Shown here one piece after another: positions 1 to 13,072 of a DNA stretch of 64,000 nt (its first letter is position 1; each line of letters begins with the position of its first letter). The DNA lies in NCBI GenBank assembly GCA_018343915.1, contig JABRWF010000001.1, forward strand, positions 3,286,001-3,350,000. The letters run 5' to 3'. The DNA is from Agroathelia rolfsii. Taxonomy: Eukaryota; Basidiomycota; Agaricomycetes; Amylocorticiales; Amylocorticiaceae. The notes beneath the pieces are model-generated. The model was not told the DNA's origin. It did not search any database and was given only the letters and a program-made list of their open reading frames with translations. Made by a program: the position numbers and the translations under genes.

Positions 1-975
1 AACTGGTATCGGCCGCGCGCCGCCTTGCGGGCCTGAAGTTGCTCTTGCGTGCGGAACCTGCCGCTACCACTGCCCCCGATGCCCTCTTCGTCCTCGTTGT
101 CACCACGCCCATAGGTACCAGCACGTCCGATACGGTTTTGGGTCTCGCGCACTTCCATCATGGCTTTCTCGCGTTCATCACGTTCTTCTTGATATCGAGC
201 CTGAACCTTGGCCTCCTGTGCGGCCCTCTTGCCATCTTTGTTGAAAGTGATGGCAGGGCGGAAAATAGACCTATTGAGCTTCTTCAGCTCATCAGTTCTA
301 TCGTCAGCGCGCTGGGAATGTCCCTTGGCCACGTCCAAGTGTCGCTCAGTGTTGGCAAGTTTCTCTGGATCAACGATGAGTGATGGGTTGAAGCCGAAAG
401 CTTTGGCGATGCTGTAACTTGCCTGATTGATCGCCTAATCTGGTCAACGTGTTCCTTGCCGTTTCCTCGGCCTCTCTGGCAAGGCGCAGCGCATTACGTG
501 TAGAGTTGGCACTCTCTTGCTTGAGGAACCTGGTCTGCTGCTTGATGCCTTCAACATCCTCCTCTGTCTCCTCTCCGGGATTAGGAGGAGGCCTTCCGTT
601 GTTGAGGTCGGGCCCGTCGAAGAATCGTCCCGACCCGCGGGATTTTTCCGGGTTGTACCCAGCAAAGAGTTCGTTGCGATCATCTTCTAGCCGACCCTCG
701 CCGCGAGAGTACTTGTCTGTCACAGAGGAGTTACGAGTATAGTCTCTGGGAGCAGCGGCCTCCGAGCCAGGAGCACGATAAGATGGAATGGTGTTGACGG
801 CAGTGCGACTACTATAGGCACTTCCTCCCCCGGAGAGATCACCGTCACGACTGGAGACGTAAGTACTGGCATTGGAACGATAGCTTGGACGGGGTGACGT
901 GCTGTTCGTAGAGCGAGAAGCAGACGCCTCGCTACCAACAGGGGGTATAAGATTCTGCTCTTTCTTCCAAAACAT
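1..975 (-). CDS. SEC9: SEC9/SNAP-25-type Q-SNARE, truncated by window edge
   Basis: Plasma-membrane t-SNARE of the SNAP-25/Sec9 family, which supplies two SNARE helices to the exocytic SNARE complex. Exons: 975-423 and 364 to beyond base 1. The first 184 residues hold a disordered Ser/Arg/Gly-rich head (start M-F-W-K-K-E-Q), then the first SNARE helix with repeated heptads from E-D-V-E-G-I-K-Q-Q to about 40 residues after the splice (R-L-G-D-Q-S-E-K-L-A-N-T-E, then R-S-I-F-R-P). The linker after it is charged. The second SNARE helix must lie outside the window. The single intron (422-365, 58 nt) starts with gcaagt rather than GT and ends with ccag; using it gives the family sequence D-Q-S-E-K-L-A with no frame break. 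The start was chosen at the Met that opens the conserved head; an upstream in-frame Met (1083) is less likely. Family call is firm, the paralogue name less so. Confidence 0.85.
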
Positions 976-1179
976 TATAGCGGTAGTGTTGGTGGTAGTG
1001 AAGGACAAAAGCAGGAGTTGACCGTAACAATGCAAATCAGGCAGTGCGCCGTAGCAATGCGCCTCTATTATGTAATACCACAACAGCCAAAAAACACGCC
1101 ACCTTCAAATGTACAAGGCATTAATCCGTTAGGTAACAGCGCGTATGCATACAACAACAATACACATGCCACATAGTAC

Positions 1180-3685
1180 TTAGCTCTTACTTTTCTTATC
1201 CTTCTTTGAGTTATTATCAGCCTTACCCACGACAGTGACACCTTTCCCACTCTTGACCACACTATTGAGAGCAGCTTGCTTTTCTTTTTTGACATCTCCC
1301 AACCGCTGCGCTCTCTTGTTCTGCGCGAACTTGTCGACACTCTTCTCAAGAGCATCCCGCATCTTTTTCTTCGCCTTCTTCTGTTTATTGTGAAGCGCAC
1401 GCTTTTCAGCCGGTGTGAGCTCGCTGCGTGAGCGAGCGGATCCAGGATTCGACGTAAATATTTCTTCTGGCGCAAGCATGGTAGCAGCCGATTGTGAAGT
1501 TGGCAGCGCGGACTCCAGAGAGGCAGAAGCGACATTTGAGACGGTGGAAATCGTAGCTTTCGGCTAAAGGCAATATTCAACCTTATGTTCACAATCAAAT
1601 TCAAATTGAGATACCGTAAACATACCTGCTTAGGCACGAAGTGTGCATTACAAAGAGCATCCAGCTTGGAGCTGATACCTTCCCATAACTTCTCAATCTC
1701 CTCGTGTTCTTTCTTGAGCTTCCCATCTCGATCATCTGCAGGCGTATTCCCCTGGGCTTGAAGATACTCTCCTTCATAAATTTGTGCCAGTGATTGTGCC
1801 GACTTCTGGTCGTTGAGTTCGACCAGCCGCGAGGGAAGGAAAGGCTTGTCTTCTAGAGGGCGGATGCGCACAACATCGTCAAATTGTCCTTCTAGAATAC
1901 GAGCCTTGATGCGATCCTCCAGTGCTGCGACGACCTCTTCGGTGATAACGGGTGTTGCCTTCATTATACGCTCAAATTCGAGATCTTCTTCGAGCAATGA
2001 ATTTTGCGGACGGGATTTGGAAGTGGCCTCTCCCATTAGAACCCAATCCTTTTTGGCGACATTCTCGGCCTCCAAGGCGGCTATTTGCTCGCGAAGTGCC
2101 GCTTGTCGTTTTTCATGTGCAGTAAGATCTTTCAAATAATCAGTTCCTCGTCTCGGGGTCACAAGCGAGAGCCTACGAACTTTCCTCTGCGGATTCATCG
2201 TCCTCCGCAAAGAGATCATCCTTGAGTCTCTCGATAGTTTCTCTTCGTCGAGTGTCTGCGTCTAATTCTGAATCGTCCTCACTGCTTTCCTCTTCGAGGC
2301 TATTTTCGTCCTCGACAATTTGATCGTCTTCGGCATCGCCCTCCTCCTCATCATCGTCCTCGTCCTCCTCATCCAATGCCATAGACTCCCCAAACCCATC
2401 TTCAAAGCCCTCATCATCTACGTCACCGTATTCCTCTTCGTCCTCTTCGTCGTCCAGCGCATACATTGCTGAAACAGGAAGATTTTTTCCATTTGGCTTG
2501 ATTTGCTTGACGCGTACTTGCTCGTGGAAGCGAACCTTGGATGGTTTACTGGATGATGGGGAACTCTTGGGCCTGCCCTTGGAATTACGTGGGGGTGCGA
2601 AAAAGTCATTGTACATCGCCTCTATAGCAAAAGTTAGTCTTTCACATTAATAGATAGAGCCATAGAGCAGATATATACCACCGGTGGGATCTTCATCATC
2701 TTCATCCAAATCTACATCATCGTCTACGGCTGTGAACAGGTCAACGGACGCTTCTGAGTCTGAGTCCGTCCCTTCTTCGTCGTCACGAATTCGCTTGAGA
2801 CGCCCTTTAGAAGAACGGCGAGCTTCTGCAGCTTCAGTTTGTGCATTGAAGGCCGCCAAGTCGAAGAAACCATCATCTAGTTCAGGATGTCCGCCTCGCT
2901 TTGATTTTTGTGAACGTTTGAGCGGTCTGGCGTTGGTCTCGCCATCATCATCCTCATCGTCAGAAGGATCTCGTAATGATACGGTGCCTTCAACTCCTTC
3001 ATGGTCATCCTCGCTTTCTTCTTCGTCTTCTCCTTCTTCAACGTCTTCTTTGCCATCGTCATCGTCATCCTCGTCATGACCTTCTCCGCTGTCGATATCG
3101 TCGTCTATTCCCATGAATTCATCCATGTCCTCTATCCCGTCCATACCATAGCCAGCTTCTTCTCCAGACTCTTCTTCGTCGCCATTCTCCTCATCCATAC
3201 TAACCGCAGCTTCTTCCTCCAGAATAACCTCCAGAACCTTGCACAAATTTTGAGCCCTCAGGTCTAGCTGAGCCCAAATTTGTTCATCGTCCATACCCTC
3301 TACAAAAAGCGATGTAAGAGGGGTCCGATCCAAGGTGGCCAGAGGTTTTTTCGTATGAGTTTCATCAGAGTCAGGTCCTCGCTTGCGTTTTCCATTAGTC
3401 TGGGATCGGGTCTGGGGTGCCTCTGAGGGGCTCAGCGAAGCCAGCAAGGCGGTTATGTGTGATATTGAAGCCTCCTCAGATCCTAAAGCTATGTTCAAAA
3501 TTCACGATCACAGCGTTGGTAGAATGATGTGTGTTTGCAGACTCACAAAGGTCGAATGTAAATTTGGCTGCTTTCAGTGTGGCCTCTCGAAGGTTATCGT
3601 TGCCAGTAGCGAATGACTGTGGCGCATCATGTATGGCATCTGCGACCTGCGAGAATTCCAAAGGCAGCTCGGGTTCTTCAGACAT
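1180..3685 (-). CDS. MPP10: U3 snoRNP protein MPP10
   Basis: Component of the U3 small nucleolar RNP / small-subunit processome, needed for 18S rRNA maturation in the nucleolus. Exons 3685-3547, 3488-2679, 2621-2181, 2128-1626, 1563-1180 give 758 aa. Visible features: N-terminal helix block (L-P-L-E-F-S-Q-V-A), several long Asp/Glu tracts (exons 2 and 3), the family block M-Y-N-D-F-F-A-P-P, K-V-R-F-H-E-Q-V, and the C-terminal Mpp10 core W-V-L-M-G-E-A-T-S-K-S-R-P-Q-N-S followed by a Lys-rich tail. Intron 3 is 52 nt with donor gttcgt and restores E-N-L-T-A-H-E-K across a frame change. Lies downstream of and divergent to the SUR7-like gene, 205 bp from SEC9. No oddities beyond the acidic tracts, usual for the family. 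Confidence 0.93.
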
Positions 3686-4469
3686 GATTGTATTTCAAGG
3701 TAGAACCCTAGAGGTCAGCGAGGTTGCTGCAACGTGCCAGTGGACTGCAGTGGCAGTAACAATTTGTGGAAAAGAGTGAGATTCTCCGGAAGCATTTCCG
3801 TGAGCCGCGTCGAACTCAACTTCAATTCCTGCACACTCAGATTGCTTCTACTACCGTAATCGCGACATGGCACTGCCAATGTGCTCATCAATACCTAGCA
3901 CAACGTGCAAAAGCTCACGTTGAGATACTTTTAATCAGGCTGTGTAGCGATATCCCTGACAAAAACGACTCATTCAATACACTCGCGTGGAATCATCTCA
4001 GGCCTTTTTGTTCGCCTGTCTCGCAGTTACTTTGTCTGGCCTCGGACAATATTGAGCAGTATTCTAAAAGGCCATTAATCGGGCTCATCAGCTCCTTGTA
4101 GCAACCCTGAAAGCATCTCCCTTCCTTTCGTAAAATGGAGCTGTTGCAGTGTCTGGACTCCCATTTGGCGGTGGTAGCCTTGAAATTTCCTTTCTGGGAA
4201 CAACAATGAGGACGAAGAACAATTAGATGCATTGTATATTTTTCAATCACCCCAGAACATTACTCGAGACACTATTGCCGACATTTAGAGCTGAATAAAA
4301 GCTGGACTTTACGGCTGTCTTCATTCCATCCCATCCCCCCTTCTCGGTTTCTATCAGCCAGGCGCTGCAAGAGTCTTTCATTCATTCTTATCTTCTTCAC
4401 GTATATCTTTTTCCAACTCTTTTTTAACGAGCTTTATACGCCACTCTTTTCACCTTATTACCTTTCATA
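3686..4469. promoter_or_regulatory. Divergent intergenic region MPP10 / SUR7-like gene
   Basis: Stretch of 784 bases between two divergently transcribed genes. No reading frame here looks coding. The right-hand 140 bases (about 4320-4469) are strongly C/T-rich on the plus strand, the usual look of a fungal core promoter and 5' leader before the start at 4470. No clear TATA box. Confidence 0.4.
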
Positions 4470-5382
4470 ATGATCTCTGGGTTCTCTAAAGCTGTTACAC
4501 TCTACCTTGCGCCCGTGCTGATGTTGACGGCACTTTTTCTGACATTCTTTGCCTATTTTGCACCGGTTCTCATGTTGCAAGATCAAGTTGCATTGGTCAC
4601 TGTAACGCCATCCACCGCACTCACGCAGGCGGGTGTCTCAAAAGACATTGATGGTCCCAGTGTTTTCATTGGTCTCCTCGGTACGTTCTCGATGCCAGAT
4701 TTTTGAATAATCACAGAAAATTCAACAAAATATAGGATCGTGCTCTCGCTCTAATAATGAGGCGGTTGTCAATTGCACTGTACCAACGGTCTCGCCAGTT
4801 TATGGTGTGTAGTAGCGATGTTCCTGTTACTAGCCTGTTTCTTATGTATTCCCAGACACCTCTGTTCTCCCGTCAAACGCCCCAACACTCGTCCTTACTG
4901 CACCTGCCTCGGCTAGTGCTGCCTTTGTTTCTATTGCGCTGGCGTTTTCGACCGTCTTTTTCTTCACCTTCACTCTCATCTCTTTCCGCCACAAGATGGG
5001 CAAGGGCGGAGCAGTCTTTGAAAAACCCGCGATGCAAAACTTTTCTGCCTGGGTTGGCGTGTTTGGATTCATGATCGGTAGATGCTTCTTTCTACTGACA
5101 CTTATTCCCCTATTGATCTTAGTATTATTAGGTATTTCAACTTTCCTCATCGTCCGCATGTGGTTTGCGAAAGCCGTCGACGACTTTAACGCCTCCATCC
5201 AAGCTGAAGGCTCTGGTGCCGCCCAGCTTATCGCGGGAACGAGCAACGGATTCACGAGTGAGCAGTATAATTTCTGTCAATATGTTCAAAGATCTAAAAA
5301 TTATTATTATATAGTGGTTTGGGTCGCATATGCTTTCTACGCAGTCCCTGTCATCTGTTCATTGGCCAAGGTTAATGTTTGA
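4470..5382 (+). CDS. SUR7/PalI-like four-span membrane protein
   Basis: Probable plasma-membrane tetraspan protein of the fungal SUR7/PalI type; this is inferred from layout rather than a strong signature. Exons 4470-4680, 4736-4804, 4856-5077, 5132-5257, 5315-5382 give 231 aa. Hydrophobic spans at about residues 9-35, 115-137, 155-177 and 211-228; a long outside loop after span 1 holds two Cys (in G-S-C-S-R and V-N-C-T-V), resembling the paired-Cys loop of the family. Introns 3 (54 nt) and 4 (57 nt) are multiples of three and contain no stop, so an unspliced reading stays open; splicing is preferred because intron 3 has a consensus ctgac branch site and retention would make one hydrophobic run of about 46 residues. 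Convergent with the TTL-like gene. Confidence 0.62.
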
Positions 5383-5515
5383 GCTATGAACCTGCATTGT
5401 ATCTTTCATATCAAGGACAACCTATATACTACTCACGTGTAATGAACATGGACACTCAGTATCATCATGTATATAGATAGCATTACTTTCGAATTGATGG
5501 ACAATGGTTGTGACC

Positions 5516-7083
5516 TTAACCGCAGTTTCCTTCACCCCGAACTTGAACGTCAAGACATTTACGCAGGCCGAACCTTGTCTCGCCTATGGCCCAATCTTTG
5601 ATTTCGAAATCAACTTCTTTTCTGAAGAATGGTTCGACACAGATCTTCCCAATGGATGAAAAGAGATCCCTAAGGATCCACTCAAGTCGCGGACCTGTAA
5701 GTTCGATCGCCGGCTCGGCGTTGATCTCTAAAAGCTTGACGTCGAACGAGGCGCCTGTTTTCGTGACTGTATGCTCTACCAAGAAATCGACACCGTACAT
5801 CTCAAATGCATTCGGAAGTGGCTGCGTGTTTGGAGTTAATGCATGAGACGGGTCAAATAAAGGGGTGCGCCCAACCTGAAAATGAACTGGAGTGGCTAGT
5901 GCCGCTCTGAATACATCGGCCAGTATTTCAGATGCTTGATTGATGATATAATCGATGTCGGCCTTTGAAAGCGGTTGATGATCTGTGCCAGAAAGTACGG
6001 TGCATCCTACAAGCTCTTCTAAGAGACGGACACCTTCTTCCCCTCTGTGCGTCTGGAGGGAGGTGTTGGTAAGATGGGGAGATAGATCCGTGACATCTTC
6101 GGAATCTTGAGGCATCGTGAATGGTTTTGATGAAAACAGAGCCAGGACCTTGGGGTATAGGTAAAGCGAAAGTGCACCAGACGCGACGCAGTAAACACGT
6201 AGATGAAACTGTCAATCATGTTACTAAGGAAAAACACGATAGATAAACGCGGTCAAACCTTGTGTCCTTCTGAATCAGAAATAGGTATCCTTTTGGTCTG
6301 ATTTGTCTCTCGTGGATCAATCAACAGAGGTGAAGAAAGATACTCCTAAAGATGGGAATCATTAAATTCAAAGGACCTGTCTTCTGAGATATGAGCCAAC
6401 TTGGATGACAAAGTGTCTTAGCTGAGAAGTTATGACTGCAGTGTCGGGGCCACTCATACTTTCGGCACCTTCAGATCCATTGTCCTCATCGTCTTCATCG
6501 TCTTCGAAACCTTCAAAGATACGCTGTAAGGCGTCCTTGGAGTTGAACAACCGAATGCCCATTCCTCTATCCGCCATTCCTGGTTTTAAAATCCACCACT
6601 TGTTCTGATTGTCTAATTGCTCGCCCAGTTCCCACAGATCGTCTCCCCACCTGGAAGAGCATGAGGTCGGGTTTGGGAACTGGTAGTTCAAGTAATCACG
6701 AACATTTCGTCCAGTTCATCAGCAAAGGATATTTCCAGTTCCCATGTTTGGGGCACCGCTTTTGCCAAGATGCTTTCTGGGTACTTGGTATTGTATGATT
6801 TTACAGATCGTGCCAGAAAATGCTTGCGAATGAGTGCTTTGCGGAAAATATACGAGGCCGACAAGACGGAGTTGGTTTTCAAGTGTGTTTTCTCATGATC
6901 AATGGCGTCATAGGTAGCCCATTGCAGCAGTGGATGGTCGCCTGACTGGGTGCTACTGGTAGAGTCCGGGTTTTCTGTCCATAGCACCCTGAGCTGGAGC
7001 TGAGATAATGCGTTGCGGACGAGCGAGTCCGTGAGAGGGGCTGTAGGCCATGACACAAATGCATCAATTTCTTCCGTGGACAT
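5516..7083 (-). CDS. Tubulin-tyrosine-ligase (TTL) family ATP-grasp protein
   Basis: TTL-domain protein close to the fungal PBY1 type, an ATP-grasp ligase fold in the cytoplasm; yeast Pby1 is P-body associated. Exons 7083-6704, 6650-6401, 6345-6259, 6208-5876, 5821-5516 give 451 aa. ATP-binding motif W-W-I-L-K-P-G-M-A-D-R-G-M-G-I-R begins near residue 145; an acidic insert (Glu/Asp-rich) follows; then H-F-V-I-Q-E-Y-L, the R-V-Y strand, F-E-M-Y-G-V-D-F-L and the metal-binding L-E-I-N-A-E-P. Intron 1 uses donor gttcgt, which is needed to keep frame into W-G-D-D-L-W-E-L. Intron 4 (54 nt) is a stop-free multiple of three, so retention would insert 18 residues. Substrate unknown; tubulin should not be assumed. 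Confidence 0.87.
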
Positions 7084-7338
7084 GACGAACAAATGGAAAT
7101 ACAGATCACAGAGCAAACGAGCTGTAAAGAGAGAGAAAAGTTTCAAGTTACTGTGGGCTCCCGATGGATCTGTGCCCGGCGAGGCGTGACGAAAGCGTTG
7201 CCGAACAGCTTCGAGTTGCTATACATACTGGTCATACTTTTCTCAAAAATCACGGCTCTACCTCCGAGTCCACCTCCAGCTGAGCTCGTCCTTGGCCTGT
7301 TGCTACTCCTGCTGTCTCATGAGGCATAAATCCAAAGC
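7084..7338. promoter_or_regulatory. Divergent promoter TTL-like / MMM1
   Basis: 255-bp shared upstream region of two divergent genes. No conserved element was recognised; the segment before 7339 is pyrimidine-rich. Function inferred from position only. Confidence 0.4.
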
Positions 7339-8449
7339 ATGAGCAGCAACTACATACTCACTCTGGAGCCCACGTTCACTCAGGGTCTCGTGCTCGGCCA
7401 GCTGTTCATCCTCACTCTTCTCGCGCTTATTCTTCGCTACCTTTTCTTGGACTCTACAAAGTATCCCTTCGAGACACCCTCCTACCATCCTAGAGTAGAC
7501 CCAGATTCTACCTCCAAGAGACCACATATCTTCACTCTTGATTCCGAGGAGACACATGATGGCCGCTCAGAGTCGGCCAAGTGGTTTAATGCTCTGATGG
7601 AGCAGGTGCGTCACACTACCACCATCGCTATGCATGATAAGCCTTCTAAGTGCACGTAGGTCATGGAAACATATCGTAACAAGCTACGAGATGACCTCCT
7701 TGATGATGCGGGATTGGAAATAGCTAGAAGGCGGATTGAAGACTTTGCAAATGCACAGCGCCCACCCACTTTCATTGTATGGGCTTAAATCCTCACTTCA
7801 GGTATCCTCCTTATCTCACTTGCGTAACCCTAGGACCACATACAAATTCATGCCATTGATTTGGGGACGTCTGCTCCTCGGATATCCAATGCTCGGGTTG
7901 ATCTATCTGACCCCAAAGCAGGCCCCGTACGTCTTCGTGACTGCTTCGCTACGAGAGATACTGACGATTGCTTTAGAAAATAGAATGTGACCTCAGCTAT
8001 TCTGACTCTGTTTCTGTTTCGCTTTCGACATCATGCATGTTCAACTACCCTATACCCTCTTTCGCCCGCCTTCCAGTCTCTTTAACGATTTCGCTCTCTC
8101 AATTTAAATCCACGGCATGTTGCACCCATGTCTGCCTCACCGGAGTCGCCCTAACAACACTGCCTTCTTTCCACAGCTTATAATCACACCACCTTCTCCA
8201 TTGTCTCCGGCACCATTTTTAACTCTGGAGCTATCACCAAACTTTACGCTGAGTCTAAAAACAACGTCCCTGATGGGCAGCAGAGCAAAGTTGGCGAACA
8301 TTCCCAAGTTGCACGAACTGATTGAACATCAAGTTCGACGTATCATCGTCGCTAAAGGAAAACGGCACGTCGTCATGCCGGGGATAGCGACTGTACCGGA
8401 GGTTAAAGAAGAGATTAAGAAGGAAAAAGAGAATTTCGATGTCAATTGA
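7339..8449 (+). CDS. MMM1: MMM1, ERMES subunit
   Basis: ER-anchored subunit of the ER-mitochondria encounter structure, a lipid-transfer SMP-domain protein. Exons 7339-7605, 7660-7776, 7834-7926, 7977-8114, 8177-8449 give 295 aa. One membrane span at about residues 16-37, then an SMP domain opening at S-A-K-W-F-N-A-L-M-E-Q and running to the C-terminus, including I-D-L-G-T-S-A-P-R-I-S-N-A-R, F-N-Y-P-I-P-S-F-A-R-L-P-V-S-L and S-L-M-G-S-R-A-K-L-A-N-I-P-K. Intron 4 (8115-8176) fits best as GC-AG (gcatgt..ccacag with ctaac branch site), joining F-K-S-T to L-I-I-T-P-P; a GT alternative at 8130 (gtctgc) would add five residues. Short for the family but all blocks are present. Confidence 0.88.
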
Positions 8450-8630
8450 CTTGTTTGCAATGCACACATTTTGCAGGTGTTGTTTTCTACATTATGTTAT
8501 TTTATTAGTGAATTCTATCCGGTTAGAGCGTCTATAGAGTCATGACGGTGACTGGGAAAATGATAATAGGTTGGGATAATGTTGGTGTGGTATAGCGTGC
8601 TTGGGTCCAAACGAGGCATCCAGAGCTTGA

Positions 8631-9435
8631 TTAAACGCCAATGTCATCGATCCACTGTTGAAGCTGTTCATAACATGAATCTCCTTCAACGTCGTCAACT
8701 GTGAGCTTGTCTACGGCAGCCGCATCCCCAAGGCGATGATGCCGAGTCAAATCAGACATCTCTGCCGGCGTAGCAACAAGAGCAAGTGGGAAGAGCGGCT
8801 CATAGTCAAATTCTCTGAGTTGTGTCGGTAATTGATCTGCCGGAACAGCGAGATTGGATAAAGGAGGAGACAACAGGACAAGACCCGATGCTGGGTTGGA
8901 GGATATGTACGTCTGTGCTATGAGTGTAGTTGTCGACCTAGCAAAGATGACTGGCGGAAAGGGTGTCGTGTTTTGACGCAGAGCCATCTTCATGTCTTGA
9001 GTTATGTTATTCGCAGAAAAGCTAGCATAAATGGGGATAGAAAAGGCTGAAAAGTACACTCGTACCTGCTTCAAAGCGGTCCATCATATTCTGAGAATCG
9101 AGTGTGTTCAAGTCTGAAGGAAGTGTGAACTTGCATAAAGTGCTGGCGAACCCAAGTCGTCCAAAGCGATCCATCATGTTTTTCATCCTAATCCGTTTAC
9201 ATAAGGATCACTATGAAGAAATTACAGAAGAATCATGATATGACCAGCTGCTTGCATGGTTATCCCATTCATCCAAGGACAGAAATAACAATGGTGTTGG
9301 TGCATATCGAGGAGCACTCGGGTTTGGCTCCTGTGTTACAAGGCTTATAGACGAGCTGTACAATTTATGACATCTCCCGAGCCCGCTGGGCCTGATGACC
9401 CTAGTGGCAGTTGCAAGACGGTAGCGGAGGAGCAT
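8631..9435 (-). CDS. Small alpha/beta-hydrolase-like protein, probably mitochondrial
   Basis: Not recognised with certainty. Exons 9435-9245, 9187-9066, 8995-8631 give 225 aa. The N-terminal 35 residues (M-L-L-R-Y-R-L-A-T-A-T-R) are rich in Arg, Ser and Leu without acids, like a mitochondrial presequence. The rest reads like a reduced alpha/beta hydrolase: strand L-L-F-L-S-L-D-E-W, then P-P-V-I-F-A-R-S-T-T-T where a nucleophile elbow (G-x-S-x-G) would be expected, followed by G-L-V-L-L-S-P-P. The elbow sequence A-R-S-T-T is degenerate, so catalytic activity is doubtful. The pentad M-M-D-R-F occurs twice in exon 2. Donor of intron 1 (gtcata) is weak, but the splice gives a smooth W-M-K-N junction. 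Convergent with MMM1 and divergent from CDK11. Confidence 0.5.
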
Positions 9436-9576
9436 GGTCTAGTAGTCACGGTACAGGTCAGCAGTGGCCTGGTCCAAACTAATACCTTCCACAATTGGAA
9501 AGAAACACATTCTGACCTTACAAACTCGAGCTACCACTTACCTATTAGCTTGACTTCCTAACTCTTAACTTGGACA

Positions 9577-11070
<1,494 letters not shown>

Positions 11071-11145
11071 TAAATCGGATGGTGTATCGTATGTATATAC
11101 TCATGTGTGTGTACGAGGGTAACCAACAAGTAAAGTCTTTGAATA

Positions 11146-13072
11146 TTATACGTCAATATTCTCCGCCGTTCCGTTATCTCCTACACTTTCCATTCCGTCG
11201 TCCTCTACACCTATCACTTCATCGTCTTCTGCATCCTCCTCTGCATACTCCTTTGTATCCTCCTCCCCGTTTTCCTCCACACCTTCAGCTCCATCATCCT
11301 CTCCGTCATCCTCTTCTGCGACACCCTCGCCATTAGATTCCGTATCCATTTCAGCATTCAACAAAGCCCGGCAGCGTTCGAATTTTTTGTCCGTCGCTTC
11401 GTAACTGCCGCTTTTGGCGTGGTACTTCTTCACGTCCTCGATGACGAACCCGTGTCTACGAGCAATAACCAACAACCTAGGGTCGTCCGCCGAAGACTCG
11501 CCCCTGTGAATCATCGTCAGCCTTTCTTATTACAGTCAATCAAAAAAGCACACAACAGCACACCTTTGTTTGCTCCATGCGGGCGGCACGTCCGTCCCTA
11601 CACGTATATCCCATTGACTGGATTGAGTGCCATCCTCTGCGTTGTTCGCATTCCGCTGCCGCTTGTTTGGTGAGGCCTGACTACCACTATCTTCGCCCTC
11701 CTTGGGCGGTCTTCCCCGTTTTCGAATGGGTTGTTGAAGCGTTTCCGTGATTTCGTCCTCCACCTTGAACTCGCCGTCTTCGTCTTTGTCATCATCGCCA
11801 CCGTCGACAGCGGTAGACACGGACATGATTTGACGGCTCTTGCGCCCATTTTTCTCCAGGCGAGCGTAGTGCAGCTGCCCCGACGCCCCGGGCTGAGTAG
11901 GGATGCCCGACTGGATAATCTGGTCAATCATCTTGTTGAATTTGTCGGGGTTCTTCTTGTACCGCTCGCGCCAGGACTGCCAGGGGTGTCTCGCGACCCA
12001 GTCATAGCCTGGGTGGCCTCCCTATGTTAATTGAGTTATAATAAGAAAGAAGAGACAGTAATTGGATCGTTGATTAAAAGTCTGTACCATAGCACACAAA
12101 TCCTGATATAAAATCTTCCCTACTCGACCTCCTCGTTGATTGTCAGGGATTTTCTCTGCTATCCATTCTGCTAGGTGATAGTCATCAGCCTCTGTGAATT
12201 CTACGCGTCTGTGTGCGTATACCAATTAACAGGATGATTATAATGCATGAGCCACGGAAGAACAAAAAAAAAAGCACTTTTGGGTTTTTGAAGCGGAACA
12301 CGTACACTCCTCCAGACGGCCGTCCTCCAGGGTTCTTGTATACAACAGGAGTAAAGAAGGCAGTGCCTCTATCTATGCACTTTTTGACCCAAAGCCAGGA
12401 TTCGAGGTGTCTGTGAGGCTCGTCTCTGAATAGTTTGTCGAGCCGGTTCCATGAGTCGGACGTAGGTTCGGCCAGGACAACGAAGGCGTCTTGTTCGGAG
12501 GCATGGGGGTCGCCACCGGCTTGCTGAGCAGCGTAAGGAAGATTAGATAAAATGAAAACAGTGTAAGAAAATTATGAATAAATAAATATGAGTAGTGGCA
12601 ACGCACCTCGATGCGAGCGGCAAGTGCCTCGCGCGCACGTTCGTTCGTGATACTCCGATGAATTAATATCTTCATAGGCTGTCCGTCGCGCAAGAATACT
12701 TGAGGGATGAGCTTCTTGATACTCTGACACGCCTCCGGGAACGAGTACGGCACGAAATATCGTTGTGGTCGTTCGCGATCCGTCCAGCAGCTGCGAAGAC
12801 GTTGGGCTTCGGGTCCATTCTGGATCAGAATGTAGCCTCTACGGGGCACTTTTGATTCTATCGAGCCACCATGAGCCTGATATGGCAAGAATTCGTAGTA
12901 AGCACACAGAAAATGAAACGACAAATACGAGGCTGCCGCCGCGTGCGATGATGATGACACACACTTCAATTATAGCTGACACGCTCGTATGAATGTCATC
13001 CGGGATGTCTTTTGCAATGAAAAATTTCAAGGGAAGACCCTCTTTGTCTTGGAATAACTTGGTGTCCGCCAT
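11146..13072 (-). CDS. RAP1: RAP1-like telomere protein (BRCT-Myb)
   Basis: Homologue of Rap1/TERF2IP, a shelterin-type protein bound at telomeres. Exons 13072-12965, 12876-12607, 12523-12306, 12208-12088, 12021-11564, 11503-11146 give 510 aa. Residues about 8-100 look like a BRCT fold ending at the splice-spanning E-A-H-G-G-S-I-E; residues about 110-190 (I-L-I-H-R-S-I-T to W-L-W-V-K-K-C) look like a second BRCT. The Rap1-type Myb domain spans about 200-265 (V-E-F-T-E-A-D-D-Y-H-L-A-E-W-I-A, then H-P-W-Q-S-W-R-E-R-Y). A basic AT-hook-like K-R-G-R-P-P-K follows near residue 350, and the tail is a long Glu/Asp run after a short helical block. Two telomeric repeats lie 61 bp upstream of the start. 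Confidence 0.85.

Noticed and set aside
2684..3079. Long Ser-rich open frame on the plus strand
   Set aside because: Shadow of the Asp/Glu-rich coding sequence of MPP10 on the other strand (GAT/GAA repeats read as Ser).
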